DNA from: Anaeromassilibacillus senegalensis
GTDB lineage: Bacteria > Bacillota > Clostridia > Oscillospirales > Acutalibacteraceae
Direction of reading: 5' to 3'
Length of the DNA: 64,000 bases
NCBI RefSeq assembly: GCF_021531715.1
Contig: NZ_JAFBIT010000001.1
Span: 434,001 to 498,000, forward strand
A program made the position numbers and the translations under genes. The first letter of the stretch is position 1. Each line of letters starts with the position of its first letter. Below the pieces are notes generated by a model. The model was not told the DNA's origin, did not search any database, and saw only the letters and a program-made list of their open reading frames with translations. Positions 44,968 to 52,841 of the stretch are shown piece by piece.

Positions 44968-46398
44968 ATGAGAGATACTTACGAATCCCCCCTGTCCGCC
45001 CGTTATGCCGACAAGGAGATGAAATATCTTTTTTCTCCCGATATGAAGTTCAAGACCTGGCGCCGTCTGTGGATCGCGCTGGCTGAGAGCGAAATGGAGC
45101 TCGGTCTGCCGGTCACGCAGGAGCAGGTCGACGAGCTCAAGGCACACGCGGACGAGATCAACTACGAGGTGGCAGAGGAGCGCGAGCGCCTTGTCCGTCA
45201 CGACGTCATGAGCCATGTATACGCCTACGGCCAGCAGTGCCCGAAGGCAGCCGGCATTATCCATCTCGGCGCGACGAGCTGCTACGTCGGCGACAACACC
45301 GATATCATCATCATGACGGAAGCCATGAAGATCGTGCAGAAAAAGCTCGTCAACGTGATCCGCGTGCTCGCAAAGTTCGCGGACGAATACAAGAATCTGC
45401 CGACGCTCGCGTTTACGCATTTCCAGCCTGCTCAGCCGACCACGGTCGGCAAGCGCGCGACGCTCTGGATGCAGGAATTCCTGATGGATCTCGAGGACGT
45501 CGAGTATCAGCTCAGCAAGGCGAAGCTGCTCGGCTCCAAGGGCACGACCGGCACGCAGGCAAGCTTCCTCGAGCTGTTCGACGGCGATGACGAGATGGCG
45601 GCGAAGATCGACGCGAAGATCGCGGAGAAGATGGGCTATGAGACCTGCTTCGCGGTATCCGGTCAGACGTATCCGAGAAAGCTCGACAGCCAGATGCTGA
45701 ACGTCCTGAGCTGCATCGCGCAGAGCGCGGCGAAGTTCTCGAACGACATTCGCCTGCTCCAGCACCTCAAGGAGGTGGAGGAGCCGTTTGAGAAGAACCA
45801 GATCGGTTCCTCGGCGATGGCGTACAAGCGCAACCCGATGCGCAGCGAGCGCATTGCGTCCCTTGCGCGCTACATCGTGGTCGACGCGTTGAATCCGGCG
45901 ATCACGGCCTCCACGCAGTGGTTTGAGCGTACGCTCGACGACTCCGCGAACAAGCGCATCAGCGTGCCGGAGGCATTCCTCGCGACCGATGCGATTCTCA
46001 ATCTCGTGATGAACGTTGCGGACGGCCTCGTCGTATATCCGAAGGTCATCGAGCAGCATCTCCGCCGGGAGCTGCCGTTTATGGCGACAGAAAACATCAT
46101 GATGGACGCCGCAAAGCGCGGCGCAGATCGTCAGGAGCTGCACGAGCACGTGCGCGTGCATTCGATGGCGGCTTCCCGCGTTATCAAGGAAGAAGGCGGC
46201 GAGAACGACCTGCTCGAGCGCATCGCAAACGACCCGATCTTCGGTGTGACGCTGGATGAGCTCAAGGGCATCGTCGACCCGCACAAGTATGTCGGCCGCG
46301 CACCGCGCCAGACCGAGATCTTCCTCAAGGATACGGTGCAGCCCGTCCTCGACCGCTATGCGGATACGGAGACGGAGACCGCGGAAATCAACCTGTAA
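44968..46398 (+). CDS. purB: Adenylosuccinate lyase
   Basis: Cleaves SAICAR and adenylosuccinate, acting twice in purine synthesis. 476 residues. The fumarase-superfamily loop GSSAMAYKRNPMRSE with the catalytic Ser is present, as are THFQPAQPTTVG, with the catalytic His, and HLGATSCYVGDN. Length and the YKRNPM form resemble the eukaryote-like ADSL branch that is also common in Clostridia. AAAAGGAAAAGGTTGCAAA precedes ATG 44968. It is 148 bases after purC with a weak hairpin between, and purA follows. Confidence 0.96.
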   Translation: MRDTYESPLSARYADKEMKYLFSPDMKFKTWRRLWIALAESEMELGLPVTQEQVDELKAHADEINYEVAEERERLVRHDVMSHVYAYGQQCPKAAGIIHLGATSCYVGDNTDIIIMTEAMKIVQKKLVNVIRVLAKFADEYKNLPTLAFTHFQPAQPTTVGKRATLWMQEFLMDLEDVEYQLSKAKLLGSKGTTGTQASFLELFDGDDEMAAKIDAKIAEKMGYETCFAVSGQTYPRKLDSQMLNVLSCIAQSAAKFSNDIRLLQHLKEVEEPFEKNQIGSSAMAYKRNPMRSERIASLARYIVVDALNPAITASTQWFERTLDDSANKRISVPEAFLATDAILNLVMNVADGLVVYPKVIEQHLRRELPFMATENIMMDAAKRGADRQELHEHVRVHSMAASRVIKEEGGENDLLERIANDPIFGVTLDELKGIVDPHKYVGRAPRQTEIFLKDTVQPVLDRYADTETETAEINL

Positions 46399-46473
46399 AT
46401 TTAGTCCGTCCGCCGCATCCTGCGGTATAAGGGGACAGGGCGAAAAATATATATGAGAAAGGCTTGAACTGTT

Positions 46474-47754
46474 ATGGTAAAAGCAATTGTCGGCGCCTGC
46501 TGGGGCGACGAGGGAAAAGGCAAGATCACCGATATGCTCGCGGAGACCTCCGACATTGTCGTGCGTTTCCAGGGCGGCAGCAACGCCGGCCATACGATTA
46601 TCAATGAGTACGGCAAGTTTGCGCTGCATCAGCTGCCTTCCGGCATTTTCAGAAAGAACATCATCAACATCATCGGCAACGGCGTGGCACTGTCCGTCGA
46701 GAACTTCATCGATGAGCTGAAGTTTGTCACGGAGCGCGGCGTTCCGATGCCGAATATCCTGATTTCGAACCGCTGCCAGATCGTCATGCCGTATCACAAG
46801 GAGCTGGACGGCATGGAGGAGGCACGCCTCGCGGCGAAGTCCTTCGGTTCCACGAAGAGCGGCATTGCGCCCTTCTATTCCGATAAGTACGCGAAGATCG
46901 GTTTCCAGGTCAGCGAGCTGTTTGACGACAAGGATTCCATCATGGAGAAGATCGATCATGTGCTCGATCTCAAGAACGTGCTCTATAAGGAGCTCTACAA
47001 GGTGCAGCCGCTCGATCGCGACGAGATCTACGCGAAGCTGATGGAGTACAAGGAGGCGCTTGCCCCGTACGTTGCGGATACCTTCACGATTCTGCATGAG
47101 GCGGTCAAGGCCGGCAAGACGATCCTGCTCGAGGGTCAGCTCGGCTCTCTGAAGGATCCGGATCTCGGAATTTATCCGATGGTTACGTCATCCTCGCCGA
47201 TCGCCGGCTTTGGTGCTGTCGGAGCAGGCGGCATCCCGCCGTATGAGATCAAGGAGATCATCACGGTCGTCAAGGCGTATTCCAGCGCGGTCGGCGCAGG
47301 CGAGTTTGTCTCCGAAATCTTCGGCGATGAGGCTGAGGAGCTCAGAAAGCGCGGCGGCGATAAGGGTGAATACGGCGCAACGACGGGCAGACCGAGAAGA
47401 ATGGGCTGGCTCGACCTGGTTGCGGCACGCTACGGCTGCCAGGTGCAGGGCGCGACCGGTATCGCATTGACCGTGCTCGACGCGCTCGGCTATCTCGACG
47501 AGATCCCGGTCTGCGTCGCGTATGAGCTTGATGGCAAGCGCATCGACTACTTCCCGCCGACGGCACAGCTCAAGCGCTGCAAGCCGATCCTCGAGGTTCT
47601 CCCGGGCTGGAAGTGCGATATCGGTGGCATCCGCAAGTATGAGGATCTGCCGGAGAATGCGCGCCGCTACGTCGAGTTTGCGGAGAAGCACATCGGCGTG
47701 CCGATCACGATGGTCTCGAACGGCCCGGCACGTGAGGATATCATTTACAGATAA
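46474..47754 (+). CDS. purA: Adenylosuccinate synthetase
   Basis: Makes adenylosuccinate from IMP, aspartate and GTP. 426 residues, normal length. The catalytic start AIVGACWGDEGKGKITD and GGSNAGHTI carry the active Asp and His; TTGRPRRMGWLD binds aspartate, and the C-terminal NGPARED is typical. GAGAAAGGCTTGAACTGTT precedes ATG 46474. With purB immediately upstream, the two steps from IMP to AMP are encoded together. A stem without T run follows, so glmS may be partly cotranscribed. Confidence 0.97.
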   Translation: MVKAIVGACWGDEGKGKITDMLAETSDIVVRFQGGSNAGHTIINEYGKFALHQLPSGIFRKNIINIIGNGVALSVENFIDELKFVTERGVPMPNILISNRCQIVMPYHKELDGMEEARLAAKSFGSTKSGIAPFYSDKYAKIGFQVSELFDDKDSIMEKIDHVLDLKNVLYKELYKVQPLDRDEIYAKLMEYKEALAPYVADTFTILHEAVKAGKTILLEGQLGSLKDPDLGIYPMVTSSSPIAGFGAVGAGGIPPYEIKEIITVVKAYSSAVGAGEFVSEIFGDEAEELRKRGGDKGEYGATTGRPRRMGWLDLVAARYGCQVQGATGIALTVLDALGYLDEIPVCVAYELDGKRIDYFPPTAQLKRCKPILEVLPGWKCDIGGIRKYEDLPENARRYVEFAEKHIGVPITMVSNGPAREDIIYR

Positions 47755-47760
47755 CAACCG

Positions 47761-47791
47761 GAAAGCGGGCAGCGTCAGGCCGCCCGCTTTC
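47761..47791 (+). terminator. Stem after purA, lacking a T run
   Basis: GAAAGCGGGC (47761-47770) pairs with GCCCGCTTTC (47782-47791). No U tract follows on the + strand; more likely an RNA-stabilising or processing stem. Confidence 0.4.
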
Positions 47792-47852
47792 AAAAACGGA
47801 AGATTCCTGAAGCAGAGCGAATACTTCATGTTGAGAAAGGCAGGTTTTGAAT

Positions 47853-49679
47853 ATGTGCGGCATCGTCGGCTATATCGGCAGCGATCAGGCGGCACCGATT
47901 CTCTTACAGGGCTTGGAGAAGTTGGAGTACCGCGGCTATGATTCTGCAGGCGTAGCGGTCTTCTCGGAAGACGGGCTGAAGGTTGTAAAGGCAAAGGGCA
48001 GACTCCGCGTTTTGAACGATCTCATCGACGGCGGCAAAACGCTCCCCGGCACGCTCGGCATCGGGCACACGCGCTGGGCGACGCACGGCGCGCCGAGCGA
48101 CGTCAATTCTCACCCGCAGACCAGCGAGGGCGGCAGATTCGCCGTCGTGCACAACGGCATCATTGAGAACTATCTGTATCTCAAGAATCATTTGATCCGC
48201 CGCGGCGTGCAGTTTGTGTCTGAAACGGACACGGAAGTTGTGGCGCAGATGCTTGAGTATTACGACCACGGCGATATTCTGGAAACCATCTCCAAGGTTA
48301 TCTCGAAGGTGGAGGGCAGCTATGCGCTCGGCATCATCTGTGCGGATTATCCGGATCGCATCTTCGCTGCGCGCAAGGACAGCCCGCTGATCATCGGCGT
48401 AGGGCAGGGGGAGAGCTTCATCGCCTCCGATATCCCGGCCATCCTTTCAAAAACGCGCGACATTTACCGCCTGAAGGACGGCGAGATCGCGATTCTCCAG
48501 CGGGAACAGATCGAGTTTTTCAATGTCGACTGCGAGCCGGTCGAAAAAGAGACCGAGCATATCGAGTGGGACATTGAGGCGGCGGAAAAGGGCGGCTTTG
48601 AACACTTCATGATGAAGGAGATCTGCGAGCAGCCGAAAGCGGTGCGCGACACGATCACGCCGCGCATCCGAAACGGCCGCGTTGTACTCGATGACATCAC
48701 GCTCACGCCCGAACAGCTCCGGCGCTTTACCAAGATCTGCATTGTTGCCTGCGGCACGGCGTATCACGTCGGCGTCGTCGCGAAATACGCATTTGAGGAG
48801 CTGCTGCGCATCCCGGTTGAGGTGGACGTCGCGTCTGAGTTTCGCTACCGCACGCCGATCATCGGCGAGAATACGCTGATGATCATCATCAGCCAGTCGG
48901 GCGAAACGGCGGATACGCTTGCGGCGCTGCGCGAGGCCAAGCGCGCGGGCTGCCGTGTGCTCTCGATCGTCAACGTTGTCGGCAGCACCATTGCGAACGA
49001 ATCTGACGACGTGCTCTATACGTGGGCGGGTCCCGAGATTTCTGTTGCGTCCACAAAGGCGTACAGCACGCAGCTGGCGGTGATCTACCTGCTCGCGCTC
49101 TATATCGGCGAGCAGCTCGGCTGTTTCTCCGCAGAGCAGATTGACACGTATATCGCAGAGCTTGAACGCATTCCGGATCAGATCGAAACGATGCTGGCGC
49201 ACAAGGAGGATATCCAGTTCTTCGCGTCCAAGTATTTCAACGCGGGCGATATGTATTTCATCGGACGCAATGTCGATTATGCGGCGTCGCTCGAGGCTTC
49301 GCTCAAGCTCAAGGAAATCTCCTATATCCACTCGGAGGCTTACGCGGCGGGCGAGCTCAAGCACGGCCCAATCTCGCTGATCGAGGACGGTACGCTCGTC
49401 ATTGCGCTCGCAACGGACAGCCGCCTGTTCGACAAGATGATGTCGAACATCAAGGAGGTCAAGGCGCGCGGCGCGGCCGTGCTCGGCCTTGCAACCGAAG
49501 ATAAGACGGAGATCGAATCGCAGACGGATATGGTTTTCTATATTCCGAAGACGAGCACCTTCATGCTGCCGTCGCTCTCTGTGATCCCCATGCAGCTCTT
49601 CGCTTACTATGTGGCATCCATGAAGGGCTGCGATATCGATAAGCCGCGCAATCTTGCAAAATCCGTAACCGTTGAATAA
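47853..49679 (+). CDS. glmS: Glutamine-fructose-6-phosphate aminotransferase (isomerizing)
   Basis: Supplies glucosamine 6-phosphate for wall synthesis. 608 residues: N-terminal glutaminase starting at Met-Cys (CGIVGYIG, Cys 2 nucleophile after Met removal), with GHTRWATHG, and two SIS domains ([38 protein letters not shown]). The C-terminal [12 protein letters not shown] is the standard ending. The gap to purA is only 98 bases and there is no room for a complete glmS ribozyme. AGAAAGGCAGG precedes ATG 47853. Confidence 0.97.
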   Translation: MCGIVGYIGSDQAAPILLQGLEKLEYRGYDSAGVAVFSEDGLKVVKAKGRLRVLNDLIDGGKTLPGTLGIGHTRWATHGAPSDVNSHPQTSEGGRFAVVHNGIIENYLYLKNHLIRRGVQFVSETDTEVVAQMLEYYDHGDILETISKVISKVEGSYALGIICADYPDRIFAARKDSPLIIGVGQGESFIASDIPAILSKTRDIYRLKDGEIAILQREQIEFFNVDCEPVEKETEHIEWDIEAAEKGGFEHFMMKEICEQPKAVRDTITPRIRNGRVVLDDITLTPEQLRRFTKICIVACGTAYHVGVVAKYAFEELLRIPVEVDVASEFRYRTPIIGENTLMIIISQSGETADTLAALREAKRAGCRVLSIVNVVGSTIANESDDVLYTWAGPEISVASTKAYSTQLAVIYLLALYIGEQLGCFSAEQIDTYIAELERIPDQIETMLAHKEDIQFFASKYFNAGDMYFIGRNVDYAASLEASLKLKEISYIHSEAYAAGELKHGPISLIEDGTLVIALATDSRLFDKMMSNIKEVKARGAAVLGLATEDKTEIESQTDMVFYIPKTSTFMLPSLSVIPMQLFAYYVASMKGCDIDKPRNLAKSVTVE

Positions 49680-49717
49680 CAGAAGGAAAAATAAAGAAAG
49701 TCAGGGTGTACAATTTT

Positions 49718-51265
49718 ATGGCACAAAATGAAAAGGTTCTTGTGGTGGACTTCGGCGGCCAGTACAACCAGCTGGTTGCCCGCCGCGTACGTGAATGCAA
49801 TGTGTACTGTGAAATCGTTTCCTACCGCGTGGGGATCGAGGCGATCCGCGCGCAGAAGCCGAAGGGCATCATCTTTACAGGCGGACCGAACAGCGTCTAT
49901 GTGGACGGTGCGCCGTCGATCGATCCGGCTATCTTTGAAATGGGCGTCCCGGTGCTCGGCCTTTGCTATGGCTGCCAGCTCATGATGCATGAGCTTGGCG
50001 GTCATGTCTGCAAGGCGCCGGAGCGCGAATACGGCAAGACGCTCGTACATGTAAATACGGATTCCGAGATCTTTGCCGGCGTCAGCCCGGATACGATTTG
50101 CTGGATGAGCCACAACGACTATGTGGAAACGGCAGCGCCCGGCTTTACCATTTCGGCGTATACGGATAATTGTCCGGTAGCGGCGGCGGAAATGCCCGAA
50201 AAGAACCTCTACGCGCTGCAGTTCCACCCGGAAGTGCTCCATACGCCTGAAGGCAAGACGATGCTGCACAACTTCGTTTACCGTGTCTGCGGCTGCAAGG
50301 GAGACTGGAAAATGGATTCCTTCGTGGAGACGAGCGTCAAGGCGCTGCGCGAGAAAATCGGCAGCGGCAAGGTGCTTTGTGCGCTGTCCGGCGGCGTCGA
50401 TTCCTCCGTGGCGGCGGCCATGCTTTCGAAGGCAGTCGGCAAGCAGCTCACCTGCGTGTTCGTCGATCACGGCCTGCTGCGCAAGAACGAGATGGAGGAA
50501 GTCTGCGAGGTTTTCGGCCCGAACGGTCAGTTCGAGCTGAACTTCGTCTGCGTCAACGCACGCCAGCGCTTCTACGACAAGCTCGCGGGTGTTGAGGAGC
50601 CGGAGAAAAAGCGCAAGATCATCGGCGAGGAGTTTATCCGCGTCTTTGAGGAAGAGGCGAAGAAGATCGGCGCGGTCGACTTCCTTGCGCAGGGCACGAT
50701 CTATCCGGACGTTGTGGAGAGTGGCCTCGGCGGCGAGAGCACCGTGATCAAATCGCACCACAATGTCGGTGGCCTTCCGGATTATGTCGACTTCAAGGAG
50801 ATTGTCGAGCCGCTGCGCGACCTGTTCAAGGACGAAACGCGTCAGGCTGGCCGCGAGCTCGGTTTGCCCGAATATCTTGTCAGCCGTCAGCCGTTCCCGG
50901 GGCCGGGACTTGCAATCCGCATCATTGGCGCCGTCACCCCGGAGAAGGTCAAGATGGTGCAGGAGGCGGATGCCATCTGGCGCGAGGAGATTGCAAAAGC
51001 CGGTCTCGATAAGAGCATCAGCCAGTATTATGCCGCGCTCACCAACATGCGCAGCGTCGGTGTTATGGGCGATGAGCGCACCTACGATTACGCGGTCGCG
51101 CTGCGCGCTGTCACTACGACCGACTTCATGACCGCTGAAGCGGCCGAGATTCCGTGGAGCGTTCTCCAGACCGTCACCAGCCGCATCGTCAACGAGGTTA
51201 AGCACATCAACCGCGTTCTCTACGATTGCACCGGCAAACCCCCGGCAACAATCGAATTCGAATAA
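49718..51265 (+). CDS. guaA: GMP synthase (glutamine-hydrolysing)
   Basis: Converts XMP to GMP. 515 residues: glutaminase domain with Cys 83 in GLCYGCQLM and FHPEVLHT, then the ATP pyrophosphatase domain with [11 protein letters not shown] near residue 222, and the C-terminal dimerisation domain with [10 protein letters not shown] and [11 protein letters not shown], the universal ending. ATG 49718 gives the usual start; an upstream in-frame GTG (49706) is possible. It lies 38 bases after glmS and is the last gene of the group, ended by a strong terminator. Confidence 0.97.
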   Translation: MAQNEKVLVVDFGGQYNQLVARRVRECNVYCEIVSYRVGIEAIRAQKPKGIIFTGGPNSVYVDGAPSIDPAIFEMGVPVLGLCYGCQLMMHELGGHVCKAPEREYGKTLVHVNTDSEIFAGVSPDTICWMSHNDYVETAAPGFTISAYTDNCPVAAAEMPEKNLYALQFHPEVLHTPEGKTMLHNFVYRVCGCKGDWKMDSFVETSVKALREKIGSGKVLCALSGGVDSSVAAAMLSKAVGKQLTCVFVDHGLLRKNEMEEVCEVFGPNGQFELNFVCVNARQRFYDKLAGVEEPEKKRKIIGEEFIRVFEEEAKKIGAVDFLAQGTIYPDVVESGLGGESTVIKSHHNVGGLPDYVDFKEIVEPLRDLFKDETRQAGRELGLPEYLVSRQPFPGPGLAIRIIGAVTPEKVKMVQEADAIWREEIAKAGLDKSISQYYAALTNMRSVGVMGDERTYDYAVALRAVTTTDFMTAEAAEIPWSVLQTVTSRIVNEVKHINRVLYDCTGKPPATIEFE

Positions 51266-51323
51266 GTTTTCTTGTTTTTGGGCAACACTGATTTTTAACC
51301 ATCGGTAAAATTTGATATTCTCG

Positions 51324-51362
51324 AATGACCTTGAAGGAGCAATTCCTTTAAGGTCATTTTTT
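51324..51362 (+). terminator. Terminator after guaA
   Basis: AATGACCTT (51324-51332) pairs with AAGGTCATT (51350-51358), followed by TTTT. Confidence 0.82.
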
Positions 51363-51407
51363 ACGCCCAGAATCGCAGAAAACCTTGAAAATACAAGCGA
51401 TCCCGGC

Positions 51408-51436
51408 TTGCAATACAGACTGGCTTGGAGTAGAAT
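51408..51436 (+). promoter_or_regulatory. Promoter-like element in the guaA-AraC gap
   Basis: TTGCAA (51408-51413), 17-bp spacer, TAGAAT (51431-51436). No gene with a ribosome site follows within 200 bases; it may make a long leader or a small RNA. Apart from the terminator and the inverted repeat, the 51266-51658 gap shows nothing else. Confidence 0.4.
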
Positions 51437-51576
51437 ATATCTGATATGCATCCCTGTTCCGCATGATGCAGGGCGGCGAGTCTTCTCATTTGGTATACGA
51501 TGCCGTATTGCTCAAGCGGGGTTCCTGCAAGGCAAAATCACACGGAATCTGAAAAACACGCTCCCTAAACGAAATG

Positions 51577-51622
51577 AAGTGCTTCCCGTTATTTTCTATA
51601 TTGCAAATGACGGGAAGCACTT
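51577..51622. repeat. 13-bp inverted repeat at the AraC-GyrI promoter
   Basis: Perfect arms AAGTGCTTCCCGT (51577-51589) and ACGGGAAGCACTT (51610-51622), 20 bases apart. The right arm falls inside the spacer of the promoter at 51601-51630; likely an operator or a looped site. Confidence 0.65.
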
Positions 51623-51630
51623 TGTAATAT
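51601..51630 (+). promoter_or_regulatory. Promoter of the AraC-GyrI gene
   Basis: TTGCAA (51601-51606), 18-bp spacer, TAATAT (51625-51630), with the right arm of the inverted repeat in the spacer. Confidence 0.6.
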
Positions 51631-51658
51631 ACGATATAATGCAATTGGAGGCGGTAAA

Positions 51659-52489
51659 ATGGACTGGACACAGCGTATGAATCGGGTCATGGATTACACA
51701 GAAGCGCATTTGACTGGGAAAATGGACGAGCGCGAGATCGCGCGGCTTGCGGCTTGCCCGTATCCGGTGTTCCAATCATCTTTTTCGCAGATCACCGGCA
51801 TTTCGTTTTCGGAGTATGTCCGGCGTCGGAAGCTGACCCAGGCGGCGTACGACCTGCAGAATACGGAGGAGCGGATTATCGATATCGCGCTCAAATACGG
51901 ATACCAGTCACCTGATGCATTTCGCGTTGCGTTCAAGGGGCTCCACGGCGTTGCACCGGCAGTTGTGCGCAAAAACAATGTGAAGCTGACTTTTTACTGC
52001 CGCTTGTATTTTGAGATTTCGATTCAGGGAGTGGAGAAAATGGATTACACTATCGCGGAGAAGGCCTCCTTCAAGGTTCTGGGTGTGCGCCGCATCACGC
52101 CGTACGGCGGCGGTACCTGGGCGATCGTCAAGGGAGACGGCAGCAACGAGAAAATCAAAGAGATCAGCGGCAAATTCTTCGATCTCGGACTGTGCTTCGG
52201 TTTTCAGCCAGACGGCAGCGACGACTACATGTGTGCGGTCGAATGGGACGGCGGGGACGTGGAGGGCTTCGATACGTTTACCTTCCCGCCTGCGCTCTGG
52301 CTTATTTTCGAAGCTAAGGGCAAAATCTCCGACAACGTTCTCGGCAGCGTTTGGCACCGCATCAATACGGAGTTCCTGCCGAACAGCAAGTACAAAAAAT
52401 GTATGGCGACCATCGAAAAGTATATCAGCTGGAATGACGCGGAGGACGATTGCTGCGTCGAGATCTGGATTCCGGTAGAGATACGGTGA
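51659..52489 (+). CDS. AraC family regulator with C-terminal GyrI-like ligand domain (Rob/BmrR type)
   Basis: 276 residues. The first 110 residues are a two-HTH AraC DNA-binding domain: EIARLAACPYPVFQSSF, FSEYVRRRKLTQAAYDL and GYQSPDAFRVAFK. Residues about 126-276 form the GyrI/SOUL-like sensor domain (MDYTIAEKASFKVLGVRR; late ISWNDAEDD and VEIWIPVE), which binds hydrophobic cations in Rob- and BmrR-like proteins. It probably responds to drugs or lipophilic metabolites. The AraC-first layout equals Rob. TTGGAGGCGGTAAA precedes ATG 51659. A perfect inverted repeat at its promoter suggests autocontrol. No transporter is adjacent, but three MATE genes exist in the window. Confidence 0.88.
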   Translation: MDWTQRMNRVMDYTEAHLTGKMDEREIARLAACPYPVFQSSFSQITGISFSEYVRRRKLTQAAYDLQNTEERIIDIALKYGYQSPDAFRVAFKGLHGVAPAVVRKNNVKLTFYCRLYFEISIQGVEKMDYTIAEKASFKVLGVRRITPYGGGTWAIVKGDGSNEKIKEISGKFFDLGLCFGFQPDGSDDYMCAVEWDGGDVEGFDTFTFPPALWLIFEAKGKISDNVLGSVWHRINTEFLPNSKYKKCMATIEKYISWNDAEDDCCVEIWIPVEIR

Positions 52490-52502
52490 CGCCGGTATGT
52501 TC

Positions 52503-52540
52503 AAGCCCTGCCCGTGTTCGCACGAGGCGGGGCTTTCTTA
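52503..52540 (+). terminator. Terminator after the AraC-GyrI gene
   Basis: AAGCCC (52503-52508) pairs with GGGCTT (52530-52535), the stem extended by GCC/GGC, followed by TCTTATCTTT. Confidence 0.65.
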
Positions 52541-52542
52541 TC

Positions 52543-52571
52543 TTTACAGAGCGCTGACAGGCGCGTATAAT
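52543..52571 (+). promoter_or_regulatory. Promoter of the 47-codon gene
   Basis: TTTACA (52543-52548), 17-bp spacer, consensus TATAAT (52566-52571). Confidence 0.75.
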
Positions 52572-52603
52572 AAGATAAAGTGAATGACTCAGGGAGGACG
52601 GCT

Positions 52604-52747
52604 ATGGATACAGGCAGAGGTCCGTGCAGCGCGGGACGCGAGGTCTGGCGCATGGCGGCGTATATGCTCGAGGAACTGGAGCGGTTTGAGGCAGGCATGG
52701 AGACACGCTACGGTGTAACGGAAAAAATGCTCGAAACCATGGCGTAA
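52604..52747 (+). CDS. Small protein of 47 residues, unknown
   Basis: A short frame with unusually good signals: TTTACA/TATAAT promoter 33 bases upstream, AGGGAGGAC ribosome site 6-7 bases before ATG 52604, and a clear stop at 52747. The product is mostly helical in character (EVWRMAAYMLEELERFEAG), with a Cys at residue 8, a slight net negative charge and no membrane segment or signal. No family is recognised. It stands between the terminator of the AraC-GyrI gene and the promoter of the GH2 gene, so it is its own transcription unit. A dual role as a small RNA cannot be excluded. Confidence 0.55.
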   Translation: MDTGRGPCSAGREVWRMAAYMLEELERFEAGMETRYGVTEKMLETMA

Positions 52748-52774
52748 GTTGTGCCGGCAAAGGCAAAATACAGC

Positions 52775-52803
52775 TTGAATTTGTCGGCTTTTCAATCTAT
52801 AAT
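52775..52803 (+). promoter_or_regulatory. Promoter of the GH2 gene
   Basis: TTGAAT (52775-52780), 17-bp spacer, TATAAT (52798-52803). Confidence 0.75.
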
Positions 52804-52841
52804 GAACGTTGCAAGTCCGAAAGAGGAAAGGAAAGAAAACG

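Noticed and set aside
44887-47097. Minus-strand frame of 736 codons over purB and purA
   Set aside because: Spans two well-supported genes on the other strand and has no credible start.
47755-47852. glmS ribozyme upstream of glmS
   Set aside because: Only 98 bases separate purA and glmS, too few for the complete catalytic core, and no ribozyme-like sequence is seen.
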